In this document: positions 1-11,628 of the stretch, in pieces | How the letters are laid out: each line of letters starts with the position of its first letter | How positions within the stretch are numbered: position 1 is the first letter of the stretch | Source: Ricinus communis | Taxonomy: Eukaryota; Streptophyta; Magnoliopsida; Malpighiales; Euphorbiaceae | Direction: 5' to 3' | Length of the DNA stretch: 64,000 bases | Assembly (NCBI RefSeq): GCF_019578655.1 | Contig: NC_063256.1 | Coordinates: forward strand, 24,600,342 to 24,664,341 | Notes under the pieces: generated by a model | Database searches by the model: none | Seen by the model: the letters and a program-made list of their open reading frames with translations, nothing else | Told to the model about the DNA's origin: nothing | Position numbers and translations under genes: made by a program

Positions 1-1210
1 TAAAATCAAAAGGAGACAAATCAGCAATATTAAAAGTAGCACTAATATTATACTCACCAGGTAAGTCAACTTTGTATGCATTATCGTTGATGCGCTCTAT
101 CACTTCAAATGGACCATCACCACGTGGCATCAACTTTGATTTCCTTTGGTTGGGAAACCTTTCCTTCCTGAAGTGCACCCTCAAACCCAATCACCAACTC
201 CAAATACCATCCTTTTGCGGCCCTTATTGCGTTGTTTGGTGATTTGTTCATTGCGTCTTTCCAAGTTTGCACGCACTTGTTCATGCAACTTCAACACAAA
301 TTCAGCCTTCTTTGCGCTATCTAAATTCACTTGTTCACTCAAAGGTAAAGCAATCAAATCTAAAGGACTCAAAGGAATAAAGCCATAAACAATCTCAAAT
401 GGGCAAAATTGAGTAGAAGAATGCATACTATGATTATATGCAAATCTAACATGCGGTAAACAATCTTCCCATGTTCTCAAGTTTCGTTTAACCATGGTCC
501 TAAATAATTGTGACAAAGTTCTATTCACTACCTCGGTTTGACCATCGGTTTTGGGATGACATGTAGTAGAAAAAAGCAATTTAGTTCCCAATTTACCCCA
601 TAAGATCTTCTAAAAATAGCTCAAAAACTTGGTGTCCCTATCACTAACAATAGTTCTAGGCATACCATGTAAACGTACAATTTCTCTAAAGAACAATTCA
701 GCAACATGTTATGCATCATCGATTTTCCTACATGCAATAAAGTGTGACATCTTTGAAAACCTATCCACCACAACAAAAATACTATCATGCCCATGCTTAG
801 ACCTAGGTAATCCAAGCACAAAATCCATAGATATGTCAATCTAAGGAGAATTAGGTATGGGCAAAGGCATGTACAACCCATTAGGTTGTGATTTAGACTT
901 AGCTTGCTTGTATACAATACAATTAGCACATAATCTATTCCCATCAGATTTCATCTTAGGCCAATAGAAATGATCATGCAAAACATCTAAAGTCTTTTGA
1001 ACACCAAAGTGTCCCATCAAACCACGTTCATGTGACTCTCTCACAAACAATTCACGCATAGAACACATAGGAATGCATAGCATGTTCACAAGCATGAAAA
1101 ATAGAATCAAAATCGTGGTCATCAACATAAAAGTCTTTGACATACTCAAAACCAAGCAATTTTGTTTCTAAAGAAGCAAGTAAAGCATACCTTCTAGATA
1201 GTGCATCGGC
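1..1210 (-). pseudogene. integrase of CRM-like chromovirus (broken)
   Basis: Integrase joins element DNA to the host chromosome. Reading leftward, 1155-841 carries the HHCC zinc-binding region (LMGHFGVQKTLDVLHDHFYWPKM then CxxC as CANCIVYKQAKSK), 944-621 holds fragments of the catalytic core in other frames, and 591-181 has the C-terminal half of the core ([15 protein letters not shown]) and linker. Bases 180-1 continue in another frame with [21 protein letters not shown] sequence, the GPF/Y module, and a PFDF-type tail, then leave the window. At least three frame changes break it. No chromodomain is visible before the edge, which would fit CRM elements, but the 3' end is missing so this cannot be settled. 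Confidence 0.8.
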
Positions 1211-1212
1211 AA

Positions 1213-3481
1213 CTACATTTCTTTACCTTGCTTGTACTTAATGACATAGGGAAACGCTTTAATGAATTCACTCCATTTAGCATTGTGCTTATTTAACTTG
1301 TTCTGTCCCTTCAAGTGCTTCAATGCTTCATGATTCGTGTTAATCACAAACTCCTTAGGTAGCAAATAATGCTGCCAAACATTGAGTGCATGCACAAGAG
1401 CATACAATTCCTTATCATAAGTTGGATACTTCAAGCTAGCTCCATTCAACTTTTCACTAAAATAGGCTATTGGCTTCCCATCTTGCATTAAAATAGCTCC
1501 AATACCTACACCAAAAGCATCACAATCAATTTCAAAAGTTTTGGAAAAATCCAGATGTGAAAGAATGGGAGATGAAGTTTGTCCTTCAGCATATTAAATG
1601 CTTTTTCTTGTTGTTCTCCCCAATGAAACTTTACGTTCTTCTTTACAAGCTCATTGAGTGGTGCGGCAAGGGTATTGAAGTTCTTGACAAACCTCCTATA
1701 GAAGCTTGCAAGTCCATGAAAGCTCCTAACGTCACTAACATTCTTTGGTGTTGGCCACTCCTTAATTGCTTTCACCTTGTCTTCATCAACCTGAATTTCA
1801 TTTGCACTAACAACAAAACCAAGAAACACAAGTTTGTTTGTGCAAAAGTCACACTTAGCAAGGTTAGCATATAAAGAATTCTCACGCAAGACCATCAACA
1901 CCATCCGAACATGTTCAACATGCTCACTCAAGCTCTTACTATAAATCAGAATATCATCAAAGTATACTACCATAAATTTTCTAATATATGCACGCAAAAC
2001 ATGGTTCATTAGCCTCATCAAAGTACTTGGTGCATTAGTTAAGCCAAAAGGCATGACCAACCACTCATACAAACCAAATTTAGCCTTGAATGTTGTTTTC
2101 CACTCATCACCTATATTCATTCTAATTTGGTGATAGCCACTTCTCAAATCAATTTTAGTAAAGATAACACTTCCATGCAATTCATCTAACATATCATCTA
2201 ACCTAGGAATAGGATGACGATATTTAATGGTAATCTTGTTAATTGCACGACAATCAACACATATACGGCAAGACCCATCTTTCTTAGGGACTAACAAAAT
2301 AGGAACAACACATGGGTTAAGACTTTCCCTAACATAACCTTTACTTAGTAGTTCCTCAACTTGGCGTTGTAGCTCTTTGGTCTCCTCAGGATTGACTCTA
2401 TAGGCTGGTCTATTTCGAATGGATGACCCCGGCACAAAGTCAATTTGGTGCTCTATCCCCCTTAGTGGTGGCAACCCACTAGGTAACTCCTCGAGAAACA
2501 TATCGTCATACTCCTGCAAAACACTTACAAACACACTAGGAAGAGAAGAGTTAAGATTATTAGTGTTAAATAAAGTTTCCTTGTACATAAGTACAAGTAC
2601 TTGCCTATTTTCACTCAAAACCTTTCTCATGTCTTGCTCTCTAACTAGAAAACTCACTTTTCTCTCACTTGCCTCCCCTTTTTCTTGTGCCTTACTCGTT
2701 CTTTTGCTCTTATTCTTGCGCAAACCCTCATTAAACTCTCCTTTTACCACTCTTAGCTCTCGCCCTTCATTATTTTCCACATAACTCCCCTTTTGCTTGT
2801 GCACCTTTTCTTTTTCATGTGCACTCTCAAACTTTCTTTTTTCTTTCTCATATGCTTCCATTCGGTCCTTTACAACTTTTTGTAATTCACAAACTTCTTT
2901 AGGACTTAATGGTGCCAAAACATACGGTTTTCCATCCATTACAAGAGAATAAGCATTGGTTCGACCATTATGAATTACAGATCTATCATATAACCATGGT
3001 CTACCTAGCAACATATGACATGCATGCATGGGAACAACATCACATAGTACCTCATCATGATACTTCTTTATACTAAATGCAATCTGTACTTGCTTAGTAA
3101 CTCTAATTCCACTTTGATCATTGAGCCATTGCAAGGTGCATGGCTTAGGGTGCTTAATAGTTGGAAGTTTAAGTTTATCAACCATCATAGCACTTGCTAC
3201 ATTAGTACAACTACCCCATCAATGATTAAACTACAATTAGCATCATGGTTTTGTACTTTACATGTAGTATGGAATATGTTTTCCCTTTGAGCATCATCAT
3301 CAACAAGTTGTAAATTAAGAGCTCTAAAGGTTACAAGTACATTACTAACCTCACCCAATTGCACATCATCACAATCCTCCAACTCAAGCATGTCTAGGTA
3401 ATCCTCCTCACCAGGTTTGGATTCTTCATCACTCTCAAAGACCACTTCACCACCTCGAATTGCCATGTTCGCTTGTTTGGA
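1213..3481 (-). pseudogene. protease, reverse transcriptase and RNase H of CRM-like chromovirus (broken)
   Basis: The longest intact piece, 3188-1506 (560 codons), starts just after the protease active site, runs through an acidic linker, and contains a full RT: VPKKDGSCRICVDCRAINK (domain 1), [17 protein letters not shown], and the polymerase motif VVYFDDILIYSKS, followed by the thumb and the SFHGLASFYRRFV connection. RNase H is in 1488-1213 ([22 protein letters not shown]). A frameshift near 1560 separates RT from RNase H. Another one-base deletion in a G run near 3216 disrupts the protease right after its catalytic Asp (IIDG). The RT catalytic Asp pair is intact, but no continuous polyprotein can be made. 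Confidence 0.9.
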
Positions 3482-3483
3482 CA

Positions 3484-4422
3484 TTAAGAAGATATATGCC
3501 TATACCCTAAACACTTGAAGCATTGCACTTTCTTTGATTTGAGGTCACTTTGCGTCGTTGGCTTAGTGTTAACATCAAATTTAGGGGCTGCCTTAATGTC
3601 CTTTGATGCCTTACGACCCTTGTTAGGGGGCTGGTTGCTCCCTTTCCTTGTGTTACTCCATTTTGAGCTAGGGGCAGCACTTCTGCTCTTAGTTTTTAAT
3701 TGCTTTTCTACCTTTATGACCTTGTGCAACATGTCCTCCATCTCTATATAATGCTGCAATTCAATTATGTTAGCAATATCACGATTCAAACCATGCAGAA
3801 ATCTTGCCATTGTGGCTTCCCTATCCTTATCTATATTGGCTCTAATCATAGCTATCTCCATAGATTACCAATACTCCTCAACACTCTTACTACCTTGTAC
3901 TAAATTTTGTAACTTGTTGTACAAATCCCTTTGGTAGTGTGATGGCACAAACCTTTTATGCATAATGCGTTTAACATCATCCCATGAACCAACTTCGGGT
4001 TCCCCATAACGCCTACGACCACTCACCAATTGATCCCACCAAATGGCAGCATAATCACAAAATTCAACAATAGCAAGTTTAACATTTTTAGACTCACTAT
4101 AGTTATGACATTCAAAAACCCTTTCAACCTTCTTTTCCCACTCCAAATAAACTTCAGGGTCACTCTTACCATGAAAAGATGGTATTTTCATCTTAATGCT
4201 ACCCAAATTAGTGTCAATTTTGGGTTGGAGATTATGTCTAGATCCTTTAGACTCACTTTTTTGGTCATTATCAGAACCATCCCCTTTAGACATTTTAGGC
4301 ATATCATTCAATAACCTAGTTAATTTGTCATCTTGCTTTTGGAATTATTTTTGCATATGTTCTACTACATCTCTCAATGTATAAGCTAAATTTTCCAAAG
4401 TCAATGGTTGTTCAGATGACAT
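3484..4422 (-). pseudogene. gag of CRM-like chromovirus (capsid plus zinc knuckle, three stops)
   Basis: Gag forms the virus-like particle that packages element RNA. I place the start at the ATG at 4422-4420 (MSSEQPLTLENLAYTL), in frame with the long open stretch 4311-3865. The capsid part has the family motifs KIPSFHGKSDPEVYLEWEKK, WWDQLV and RRFVPSHYQRDLYNKL, followed by a basic linker and a CCHC zinc knuckle, CFKCLGYRH plus a distal Cys, near 3500-3480. In-frame stops sit at 4345-4347, 3865-3867 and 3484-3486; the last falls inside the knuckle. All three are TAA, at least two of them where relatives have Gln. A frameshift follows near 3470 before the acidic stretch that leads to protease. 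Confidence 0.88.
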
Positions 4423-5017
4423 GGTTAAACCAAAAGACTAGAAAAGAAAAAAAAAAGACATGATCAAGTGTTATACTCTGGAGGCTTTTTATAGTCAAAG
4501 GCAAAACAAGAAAAGATCACTCCCTCAAGTGTTTAATTCACAAAGAATTGAATTCCTTATAGAAATTAAATCAAATTGTTCTAGTAATCATAAGAACAAG
4601 TTTTTGACAACCTCTTAATGTTATTAATTCTGAAGTTCAATAGAACACTCATGAATCAATAAAATGAATTATAAGCGTGTCAACAAAACAAGCTTACAAC
4701 TAATCGAACAAGACTCAATTAACCCAAAAGAAAAGCTTTTTAAAAGAAAACAAAAAAAATTACCCAAATCAAAATTTCAAGAACAAAGATCAGTTCCAAT
4801 CGATTAAAAAGAATTACAGAATGAATCAATCAAGAATCAATTCTTCATGCGGGAGCAGCTCGAAGATAGAAATTATTTCTTTTTTTGAAATCTGCATTGC
4901 TATGCGGGAAACAATGAAAATAGTATACTTTTTTTTTTATAATCATGCGAACAAAAATTGAGATGAAATAGAAGACAGACTCTTAATTGAAAAGAAAGTA
5001 AACCAACTTACAAGTTT
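4423..5017 (-). other. untranslated leader of the CRM-like element
   Basis: AT-rich sequence between the primer-binding site and the gag start on the minus strand. It contains A-rich runs (4440-4455, 4738-4760) and no convincing ORF or structured motif. Confidence 0.6.
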
Positions 5018-5030
5018 GGCTCCGATACCA
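5018..5030 (-). promoter_or_regulatory. primer-binding site, initiator Met tRNA type
   Basis: On the minus strand this reads TGGTATCGGAGCC, two bases after the LTR end. The plant iMet primer site is TGGTATCAGAGC, so there is one mismatch. Reverse transcription would start here. It fixes the element orientation and the inner LTR boundary. Confidence 0.85.
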
Positions 5031-5032
5031 AA

Positions 5033-6039
5033 TGATACGAACTCAAACCGAATACGTTTAAACACCAAGATGAGCAATGGTGAGAAACTCAAACTGATAA
5101 ATGCTCTCCCTATTTATGAGGAAGCACCCTTACCAATAAGTTCGAATTGTCACCCCAAAATCTAACTTGAAAGTTTACAATTGATTATGGAACTAACAAA
5201 CTTAGCAATAGAACTACTAAGCCCTTTTGTTATAAATAGATGAAGAATGTTCAAACAACCCAAGAAATTAATAAAAAGTTAATTGATTGATCAAACATGT
5301 AGATGTGAAACTAAATCAAACAAGTTAATTTAATCTCAAGAAATTCAATAAGGAGCACCTTAAGGAATAATAGTTAACAACTCAAATAAAACTTCATTCA
5401 GAAATATATATTGATCTTATTGTTTTAGCCGAAATACATAGCTTTATTTATAGAGTTTTGAAATGATTCTAAACCCTAAAAGGACTAAGAGATAAGGAAT
5501 CAAAATCAAACCCTAAAAGACTCCTAATATGTGGCTAATCTTATCCCTATAAGGAAGGATAAGATAAAGAGTAATCTAACCCTAATTAAAATCCTAAATT
5601 CTTGGGAGGAAGTTCTCTTTATCCAATACTTCCAAAAATAGAGGAAATTAACTAAAAATGGGTCCATTACGAAATTATCTTGAAAAATTCGAAGCTCTTT
5701 TTGTAGGCAGCTTATAAACTGTAAGGCATGGTCACGCCTAATGGAAGATGAGCTTCTGCCCCCTTTCTGCGCAACTCACAGGTTGTAAGGCGTAGTCACG
5801 CCTTATTGAAGATGCGCTTCTGCCCCAATTGCTCATTAATAGCAATTAATGTCACTATCTTCAAGGCATTGTTATCATCATCAAAAGCATCAAAAGCACC
5901 ATCATTAGCCATCTTCAAAACATGCTCCAAGTAAGAATTTAAGGCTTGCTTGAACTTCTTACTCCTTGCTCATGTCATTGTTCCTCCATAGGCTAGTGGA
6001 TCTATGCTAGTTGACTTAGATGCATCCTTAGTTGCATCA
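5033..6039 (-). repeat. 5' LTR of the CRM-like element (1007 bp)
   Basis: Bounded by tgatac at 5033 next to the primer site and gcatca at 6039, giving TGAT...ATCA inverted ends. The right boundary is where sequence homologous to the Athila-like LTR (compare 11998 onward) resumes. A minus-strand TATA box, TATAAATA, lies at 5445-5452. Between about 5715 and 5825 there are two imperfect ~50-bp direct repeats, each holding ggtcacgcct or agtcacgcct and ending cttctgcccc. The other LTR is off the window, so age cannot be estimated. Confidence 0.8.
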
Positions 6040-6044
6040 TGCTC

Positions 6045-6982
6045 TAACCTAATGGAATCTCTTCCTATCAGATTATTACAGATTAGCATTAAACGTGATT
6101 TAGATCTATTAGGAGTTGTTAATTCTTAACTAGGTCTTACTATTCAATTTCCAGTTGTAACAAGCATTTCTCAATGTGAAGAAACAACCCAAAAGACAAT
6201 TAATTCAACATCTCAAATTAACTGAATCAAACTTTATTACTAAACAGCAAGAAGATTACAAGAATGGCAAATAAAAATCCAATAATTAAGCACAATCCAT
6301 CAATAAAGGTGAACCACAATGGGTTCGGCAGCCCTAGTTACTCATAATGAAAGAAACAAATACAAAAGGAAATAAACAACAGAAAAGGAAATGGAACATG
6401 TAACCCCTCTTCTCTCGAATCAGAGTGGAAATGTCGCAAGCACCGATTCTGGAACTAGCCTCAAGTATGGATCTCGGATGTCTCGGTCAATCATCTAGAA
6501 ACTTCAATCTTTGCTTGAATCTCCCAACTCAATCCTTTGAACTGACATTGGTCTCCCAAAATGTTAAGAACAGAGCTGCAGGAGTGAGGGGTCGTGCACG
6601 TAGAGAAGTCCAGAAATCATAAGCGGAACCCTCTCTCATTTTACGTGCGCCTACTTATAGGCAGAAGTGCCCTAGCCCGTGTCAATATGCACAGCCCGTG
6701 CAACGAGCCGCGCAAACGTGCATGGTCGTGCAATTGCCCGTGCAAAGGCCTCGAATTGCGCAATAATCAAGGAGTCGACTCCGACAAACATCTAATATGC
6801 GTAAATCATCCATATAGCTTGGTGTCTGCCCGAAAATCAATTAATTTCCCATTGAGGAGTCCGAAAACTTGAAAAACTCATAAACATACCAAAGTGTGAT
6901 AAAACAGGAATAAATATGACTCAAATACACGAATAAACGACTGATAAACAGTCAATAAATATGCATACAATTATCTATATCA
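6045..6982 (-). repeat. 3' LTR (part) of Athila-like non-autonomous element, copy 1
   Basis: Matches the right-hand LTR 11998-12619 plus 22059-22427 along its length, for example taacctaatggaatctcttc at 6045 and 12000. Its outer part is missing because the CRM-like element is inserted here. The inner end is ctatatca at 6982, directly followed by the polypurine tract. The uninterrupted site gcggaaccctc at 6623-6633 is the empty-site version of the Tekay-like insertion. A minus-strand TATA-like sequence, CCTATAAGTAGG, lies at about 6650-6661, with GC-rich cccgtgca motifs beside it (6675-6745). Confidence 0.85.
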
Positions 6983-6998
6983 AACTACCCCACACTTA
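6983..6998 (-). promoter_or_regulatory. polypurine tract of Athila-like copy 1
   Basis: On the minus strand TTAAGTGTGGGGTAGTT runs straight into the LTR start TGATATAG. This purine-rich stretch primes second-strand DNA synthesis and defines the LTR boundary. Confidence 0.75.
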
Positions 6999-8794
6999 AG
7001 CGTTTGCTTGTCCTCAAGCAATCAACAACTCACTCCTCAGACAGATACCAAATAACTCAATCAAATACTTTGCAGGAGGTTAGCTCAAAACAAGTCTCAA
7101 AACTCCATGACGAATTTCCTTAAAATCGCCAAATCACTAAATCCTTGAGACAAAGAACAAAGTTAATAAAGTTGCTAAGATTAAAATGATAAACCATCCA
7201 AACTGAGAATTCGAGAACCATGCCTTACAAGATGTCACTCAAAACACACAAGTGTATATAGGTAAAAGAATATCGCCAAGCTCTCAACGCAAAAGTACAG
7301 AAAAAGGTGCTTACCATAAGCTTGCTTATATATCCAATCTCCACTACTATGAAATAGTCAATAAAGATGATCAAAGGGTCTTGAGCCAGGTTGTAATGGG
7401 GTTAAGGTAGGGTATGGAGAAATATGGAAAGTGAGCTGAAAGTTGTTGGAAAATTATGCAGGTAATGCAAGAATATATCCAAGGATTAAATGCTGAACCA
7501 AAATTGAACACTAAGTTGCTCTAATAATAAGATGATTCTCGACAGATAAAGCATATATTTTTTTTTCATTCCTGCAACAACAGATAATGCAGGATGAAGT
7601 AATACAATGCTCAATCAAAGAAGTAAAATCATATGTGTCATTTGGATTGAAGGGAGCATCTACGAAAAATCTAGTAATTTAGTGCATATATGCAAATTGA
7701 TCCAAAATGAAATGCAGCATAAACGTACATAATTTCCAGCAATAATGGTAGAATGAATAGAAGTGATAAAATGAGTGTCAAAGGTAAATTACAATGAAAG
7801 AAAAAGGCTAAGGCTCAAAATGGGTTCACTAAGGGAAAAAACAGGGTTAGGCTTTTGGCCAAATTGTGTAATTCCTAAGTGCCCAAATCATCTCATGACT
7901 ATCAAAAATTCATGTCATCTTAAAAGTCATCACAAAGAAAGTTCTAGAAATAAAAATTCTGCACAATGCTCACTAATAAAAAACAGAAGGAGCATAAAAG
8001 CCTCACCATTTGAGTGGGATAAAATTGCATGGATTCTCAAACCAAAGTTTAAACAATCAAACAATCTAATAAGCATCAATATTAACAGTGTTCTGTATCC
8101 AAGATAAAGTAAAATGAAAAAAAATTAAGGAAAAACACCAGTTTTACCTGGCTTGATTGAAATTAAGAGATTCGTCCATTGCCTTCTTTCAACAAGATTC
8201 GCTAAAAGCTATACGGGTATCCATTCAAAAAAGAAAAATTATAAACTACTTGATTGAAACAAAACTCAAGATAAGGACAGTAAGAATGAATGGACTCAAT
8301 CAATAAGGGAAATGAAAGTAAGATAAAAACAGCAGAAACAAAATTGGTACCTGCACAAAACTAAGGTACCTACCCCACACTTGAGAAAAACACTGTCCTC
8401 AGTGTGAAGAAGGTAGGCACTCCAAAAAAAAATACGCACAAAGAAGTAAATTATGGGAGTCGATAAAAAAAACTGGAAAACTAAAAGAAAAACAAGATAA
8501 TAAAAAGAGATAAAAACTAGAAAGTCTACTGGATATTGCCCTCGATGTGTGCTTTAACACTCCAAAATATGTTAGTCCTCAAAATTACGTATGAGCATTG
8601 AGTAGGCTAACTCTTGCAAAACTCAAGAATAAACACATCCCAAGCAACATCTAGTAAAAGGTTCAATAAAATAAAATCTCCTCAAAATAAAACAAACTAA
8701 AAACAAACTGAAGTATCTAACTAAAAAAAAACTACATAAATAAAAAGATGTCCAAAAATTTTAGAAATATAAACATAAATAGATTCGAGAATGC
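6999..8794 (-). other. long AT-rich 3' untranslated region of Athila-like copy 1
   Basis: No credible protein is encoded; the open frames are short and lack family motifs. Bases 6999-8407 are collinear with 22444-23901 of copy B. At 8363-8405 there is a second polypurine-like block (minus strand CTCAAGTGTGGGGTAGG) that resembles the true polypurine tract. Bases 8543-8680 match 38063-38200 of copy C and precede the gag-pro end, so a segment seen in the other copies between the 3' region and gag-pro is missing here. Confidence 0.65.
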
Positions 8795-11470
8795 CTCCCG
8801 AAGGCGCTTCTTTTTGTTCGAGTCGTCTAGCTGGACTCTGCAGCAGCATTCCTGCATCGCGGTCAAGTTGAGAAGGTCGACTCAATGTAAGTTGGGGCCT
8901 AAGGCATATAAACTCAAAGAGAAGGTTCGATGTGTGCGGTAGCTAACCAAGGAGGTGCTCTCCGCACCGAGTTGGGATGCCCATTCATCCACTCCAAATT
9001 CTGGCTAAGCGACCTGTCAAAAATAAACTTGCAACTACCCTTCTCAGGTCTATCATAGCATAAAGTCTTAAATTGATACAAGTTGTTTTCCTCAGATGAA
9101 TAACACATATCAATAGGGAAAGAAACATGTATATCATCATTCATTTATACATCTTATGGTTGTTTATTACATGCATGACCAATCCCATCAATACTACAAA
9201 TGATATGAACATGGTTGGTGGAAGAACTATCAAATGGGGGGTAAACTAAAAGTAACACAGTCATCCCCTAGGTTAAGTTCTAACTTTCCCTTAAATACGT
9301 CTATTTTAGCTCTAGCTGTGGCAAGGAAAGGTCTCCCTAAAATCAATGGTACATCATGCTCATTATCCATATCCATAACCACAAAGTCCACAGGAAATAT
9401 GAACTTATCTACCTTGACGAGCACATTCTCCACAATCCCCCTAGGAAGTTTAATAGAACGGTCAGCTAATTGAATGCACATCCTAGTGGATTTTGCCTCC
9501 CCTAAACCTAGCTTATTGAACAAACTAGTGGGCATGACATTTATGCTAGCCCCCAAATCAGCTAACGCATCATCAACACACAAATCACCTAAAGTGCAAG
9601 GAATAGTGAAACTCCCTAGTTCGTGACGTTTCTCTAGCAACTTGCTCTGAAACACCGCTGAGCACTCCTCGTTAAGCTGAACATAGGTTGCCTCCTCCAA
9701 ATTCCTTTTTCTGCTAGGTATGTCCTTTAAGAACTTAGCATACTTCGGCATCTGCTCTAATGCTTCAATAAAAGGCAAGTTAATATGCAGTTGTCTAAAA
9801 ATATCTAAAAACTTACTGAACTGCTCTTGCGTTTCTACTTGTTTGACTCTAGCAGGATAAGGAATCTTAGGTTGATATTCCCTGACTGAAATTCATTTCA
9901 CCTTTTATCCCCCAGGTTCCTTAACCTTACTGCTCGCCTCAACCTACACATTAATAGTGGAGTCGTCAAAAACAGGCTTAGAAGGAGCTGAAACTAACTT
10001 ACCTGAACGCAAAGTGATGGCGTTCACGTGCTCCCTCGGGTTAGACTCAATGGTGCTAGGGAGCGCTCCTTGTTGCCTCTCAGACAACATTTTAGAGATT
10101 TGGCCAATCTAGGTCTCCAAGTTCTGAATCGAGGCCTGATGATTCCTAAGTGCACTATCAGTTTGTTGGAACCTCATCTCCGTAGACATCACAAACTTCA
10201 TCATAAGCTCCTCTAAATTTGATTTCTTTTCTGGTGGAAGAGGAGCTTGTGCAGGCCCAGCTGGCTGTTGCTGTGGCTGTTGATGAAGTCTCTGAAAACC
10301 AGGTGGACCCTGAGCATTATTGTTCCTCCAACTGAAGTTGGGATGATTGCGCCACCCAGGGTTGTATGTATCGCTGTAAGGATCGTTCTGCTGCCTTGGG
10401 GCATTCCCCATATAATCAACCTGCTCAACATCAGAAGACATAGCAAAAATAGATGGAAAAGTAGAGGAAGATGAAGCAAACATACCTCCCACAGTACAGT
10501 TTGCACTATAGTACAGACCACCACAAAACTCGCAGCCAACTTTCGCTGCATGAACCGGCATCTAGAGTTGGTTAATCTTCTTGGTCAGAAGCTCCAGCTG
10601 AGCTACCAAGGCTGCTATAGAATCTACTTGGTTGACCACTCCTTGTCTTCCTGGTCGGCTCCTAGAGGATTTCCATTGATAATTGTTCATGGCCATTTCC
10701 TCTATCAAGTTTTGAGCCTGCTCGGGCATCTTACTATTCAGCGCCCCACCTACTGCAGCATCCACCATCTGCCTCGTTGTAAGGTTCAACCCGCTGTAGA
10801 AGGTTTGAACCTGCATCCACACTAGCAATTCGTGATGTGGGCAGCATCTTAAAAGGTCCTTGAACCTCTCCCATGCATCGTACATGCTTTCATCATCAAA
10901 CTGCATAAAAGAAGATATGTCATTTCTAAGTTTAGCAGTTTTAGCGGGAGGAAAATACTTATATAAAAATTTTTCGGCCAACGCCTTCCAGGTAGTAATC
11001 ATCTGCTATGGAAGAGATTGCAACCATCTCTTAGCTCTGTCCCTCAAGGAAAATAGAAACAATCTCAGCCGAATGGCATCATCGGTTGTTCCATTTATCT
11101 TGAATGCGTCAGAAATCTGCAAAAATTTAGAGATATGAGCATTAGGATCCTCACTTGGCAATCCTCCAAACTGCATGCTCTGCTGGATCATCTGGATAAC
11201 ATTGGCTTTTATTTCAAAGTTGTTGGCCGCTACAGCAAGTCTGACTATACTAGTTTTCGTCCCATCCAAAGATGGTCGAGCAAACTCGTACATCGTCTTT
11301 TGATTGTCATCGGCCTAGGGGTTGAGGTTCTCCATCGCGTCAACTCCTTGAACTTGAACTGTAACTCCGTCCTCCCCTTCAACTGCCTGCAAACGTCGTT
11401 TCAATAATATGAGAGAGCGCTCCAGGTCAGATAAGGGTGCTATGGGATCAAGGTTAGAGCTCTTAGTCAT
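8795..11470 (-). pseudogene. gag-protease of Athila-like non-autonomous element, copy 1
   Basis: One frame runs from the ATG at 11470-11468 (MTKSSNLDPIAPLSDLERSL) to about 9230. Capsid motifs: LFLFSLRDRAKRWLQSLP, TTWKALAEKFLYKYFPPAKT, MYDAWERFKDLLRCCPHH. A zinc knuckle CEFCGGLYYSANC (10530-10490) has Tyr where the ligand His is expected. NPREHVNAITLRSGK leads into the retropepsin with active site LADLGASINVMP and flap/LILGRPFLAT motif (9600-9290). In-frame stops: 11315-11317, 11006-11008, 10562-10564, 10109-10111, 9944-9946 and more near 9900. An extra G in the run near 9236 shifts the tail into 9144-8914. RT, RNase H and integrase are absent, so the element needed a helper. Confidence 0.88.
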
Positions 11471-11604
11471 AAACTACCTAAAACCGACAACCAAACAACC
11501 ACCAATCAACAAAAATAATAAATTAAAGATTAAAGAATAAATAAATAAACATATAATGACTAAACTAACACAAAAACAATTCACTCTAGTTCACCGTTAC
11601 TTAT

Positions 11605-11621
11605 CCTCGGCAACGGCGCCA
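11605..11621 (-). promoter_or_regulatory. primer-binding site, Asp tRNA type (copy 1)
   Basis: Minus strand reads TGGCGCCGTTGCCGAGG. Plant tRNA-Asp(GUC) ends in CCCCGGCAACGGCGCCA, so the match is 16 of 17. This primer type is common in Athila and Tat lineages. It lies 7 bases from the LTR end at 11629. Confidence 0.88.
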
Positions 11622-11628
11622 GAAACTT

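Larger units (their letters stand above)
1..6039 (-). mobile_element. Ty3/gypsy chromovirus (CRM-like), 3' end outside window
   Basis: Read on the minus strand the order is LTR, primer-binding site, gag, protease, RT, RNase H, integrase, which is the Ty3/gypsy order. The 3' LTR lies beyond base 1. The RT-RNase H linker motif SFHGLASFYRRFV and the post-integrase motif in the first 180 bases resemble CRM-type chromoviruses; the clade call is from memory. The element inserted in the LTR of the Athila-like element that resumes at 6045; bases 6040-6044 (tgctc) are the probable right-hand target duplication, because the related LTR near 11996 reads ctgctg before the same taacctaatgg sequence. All reading frames are broken. 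Confidence 0.85.

Noticed and set aside
7775..8107. 110-codon open frame in the 3' region of the Athila-like copy
   Set aside because: Lys/Asn/Ser-rich with no motif, and the homologous stretch in copy B (23240-23580) does not keep the frame.
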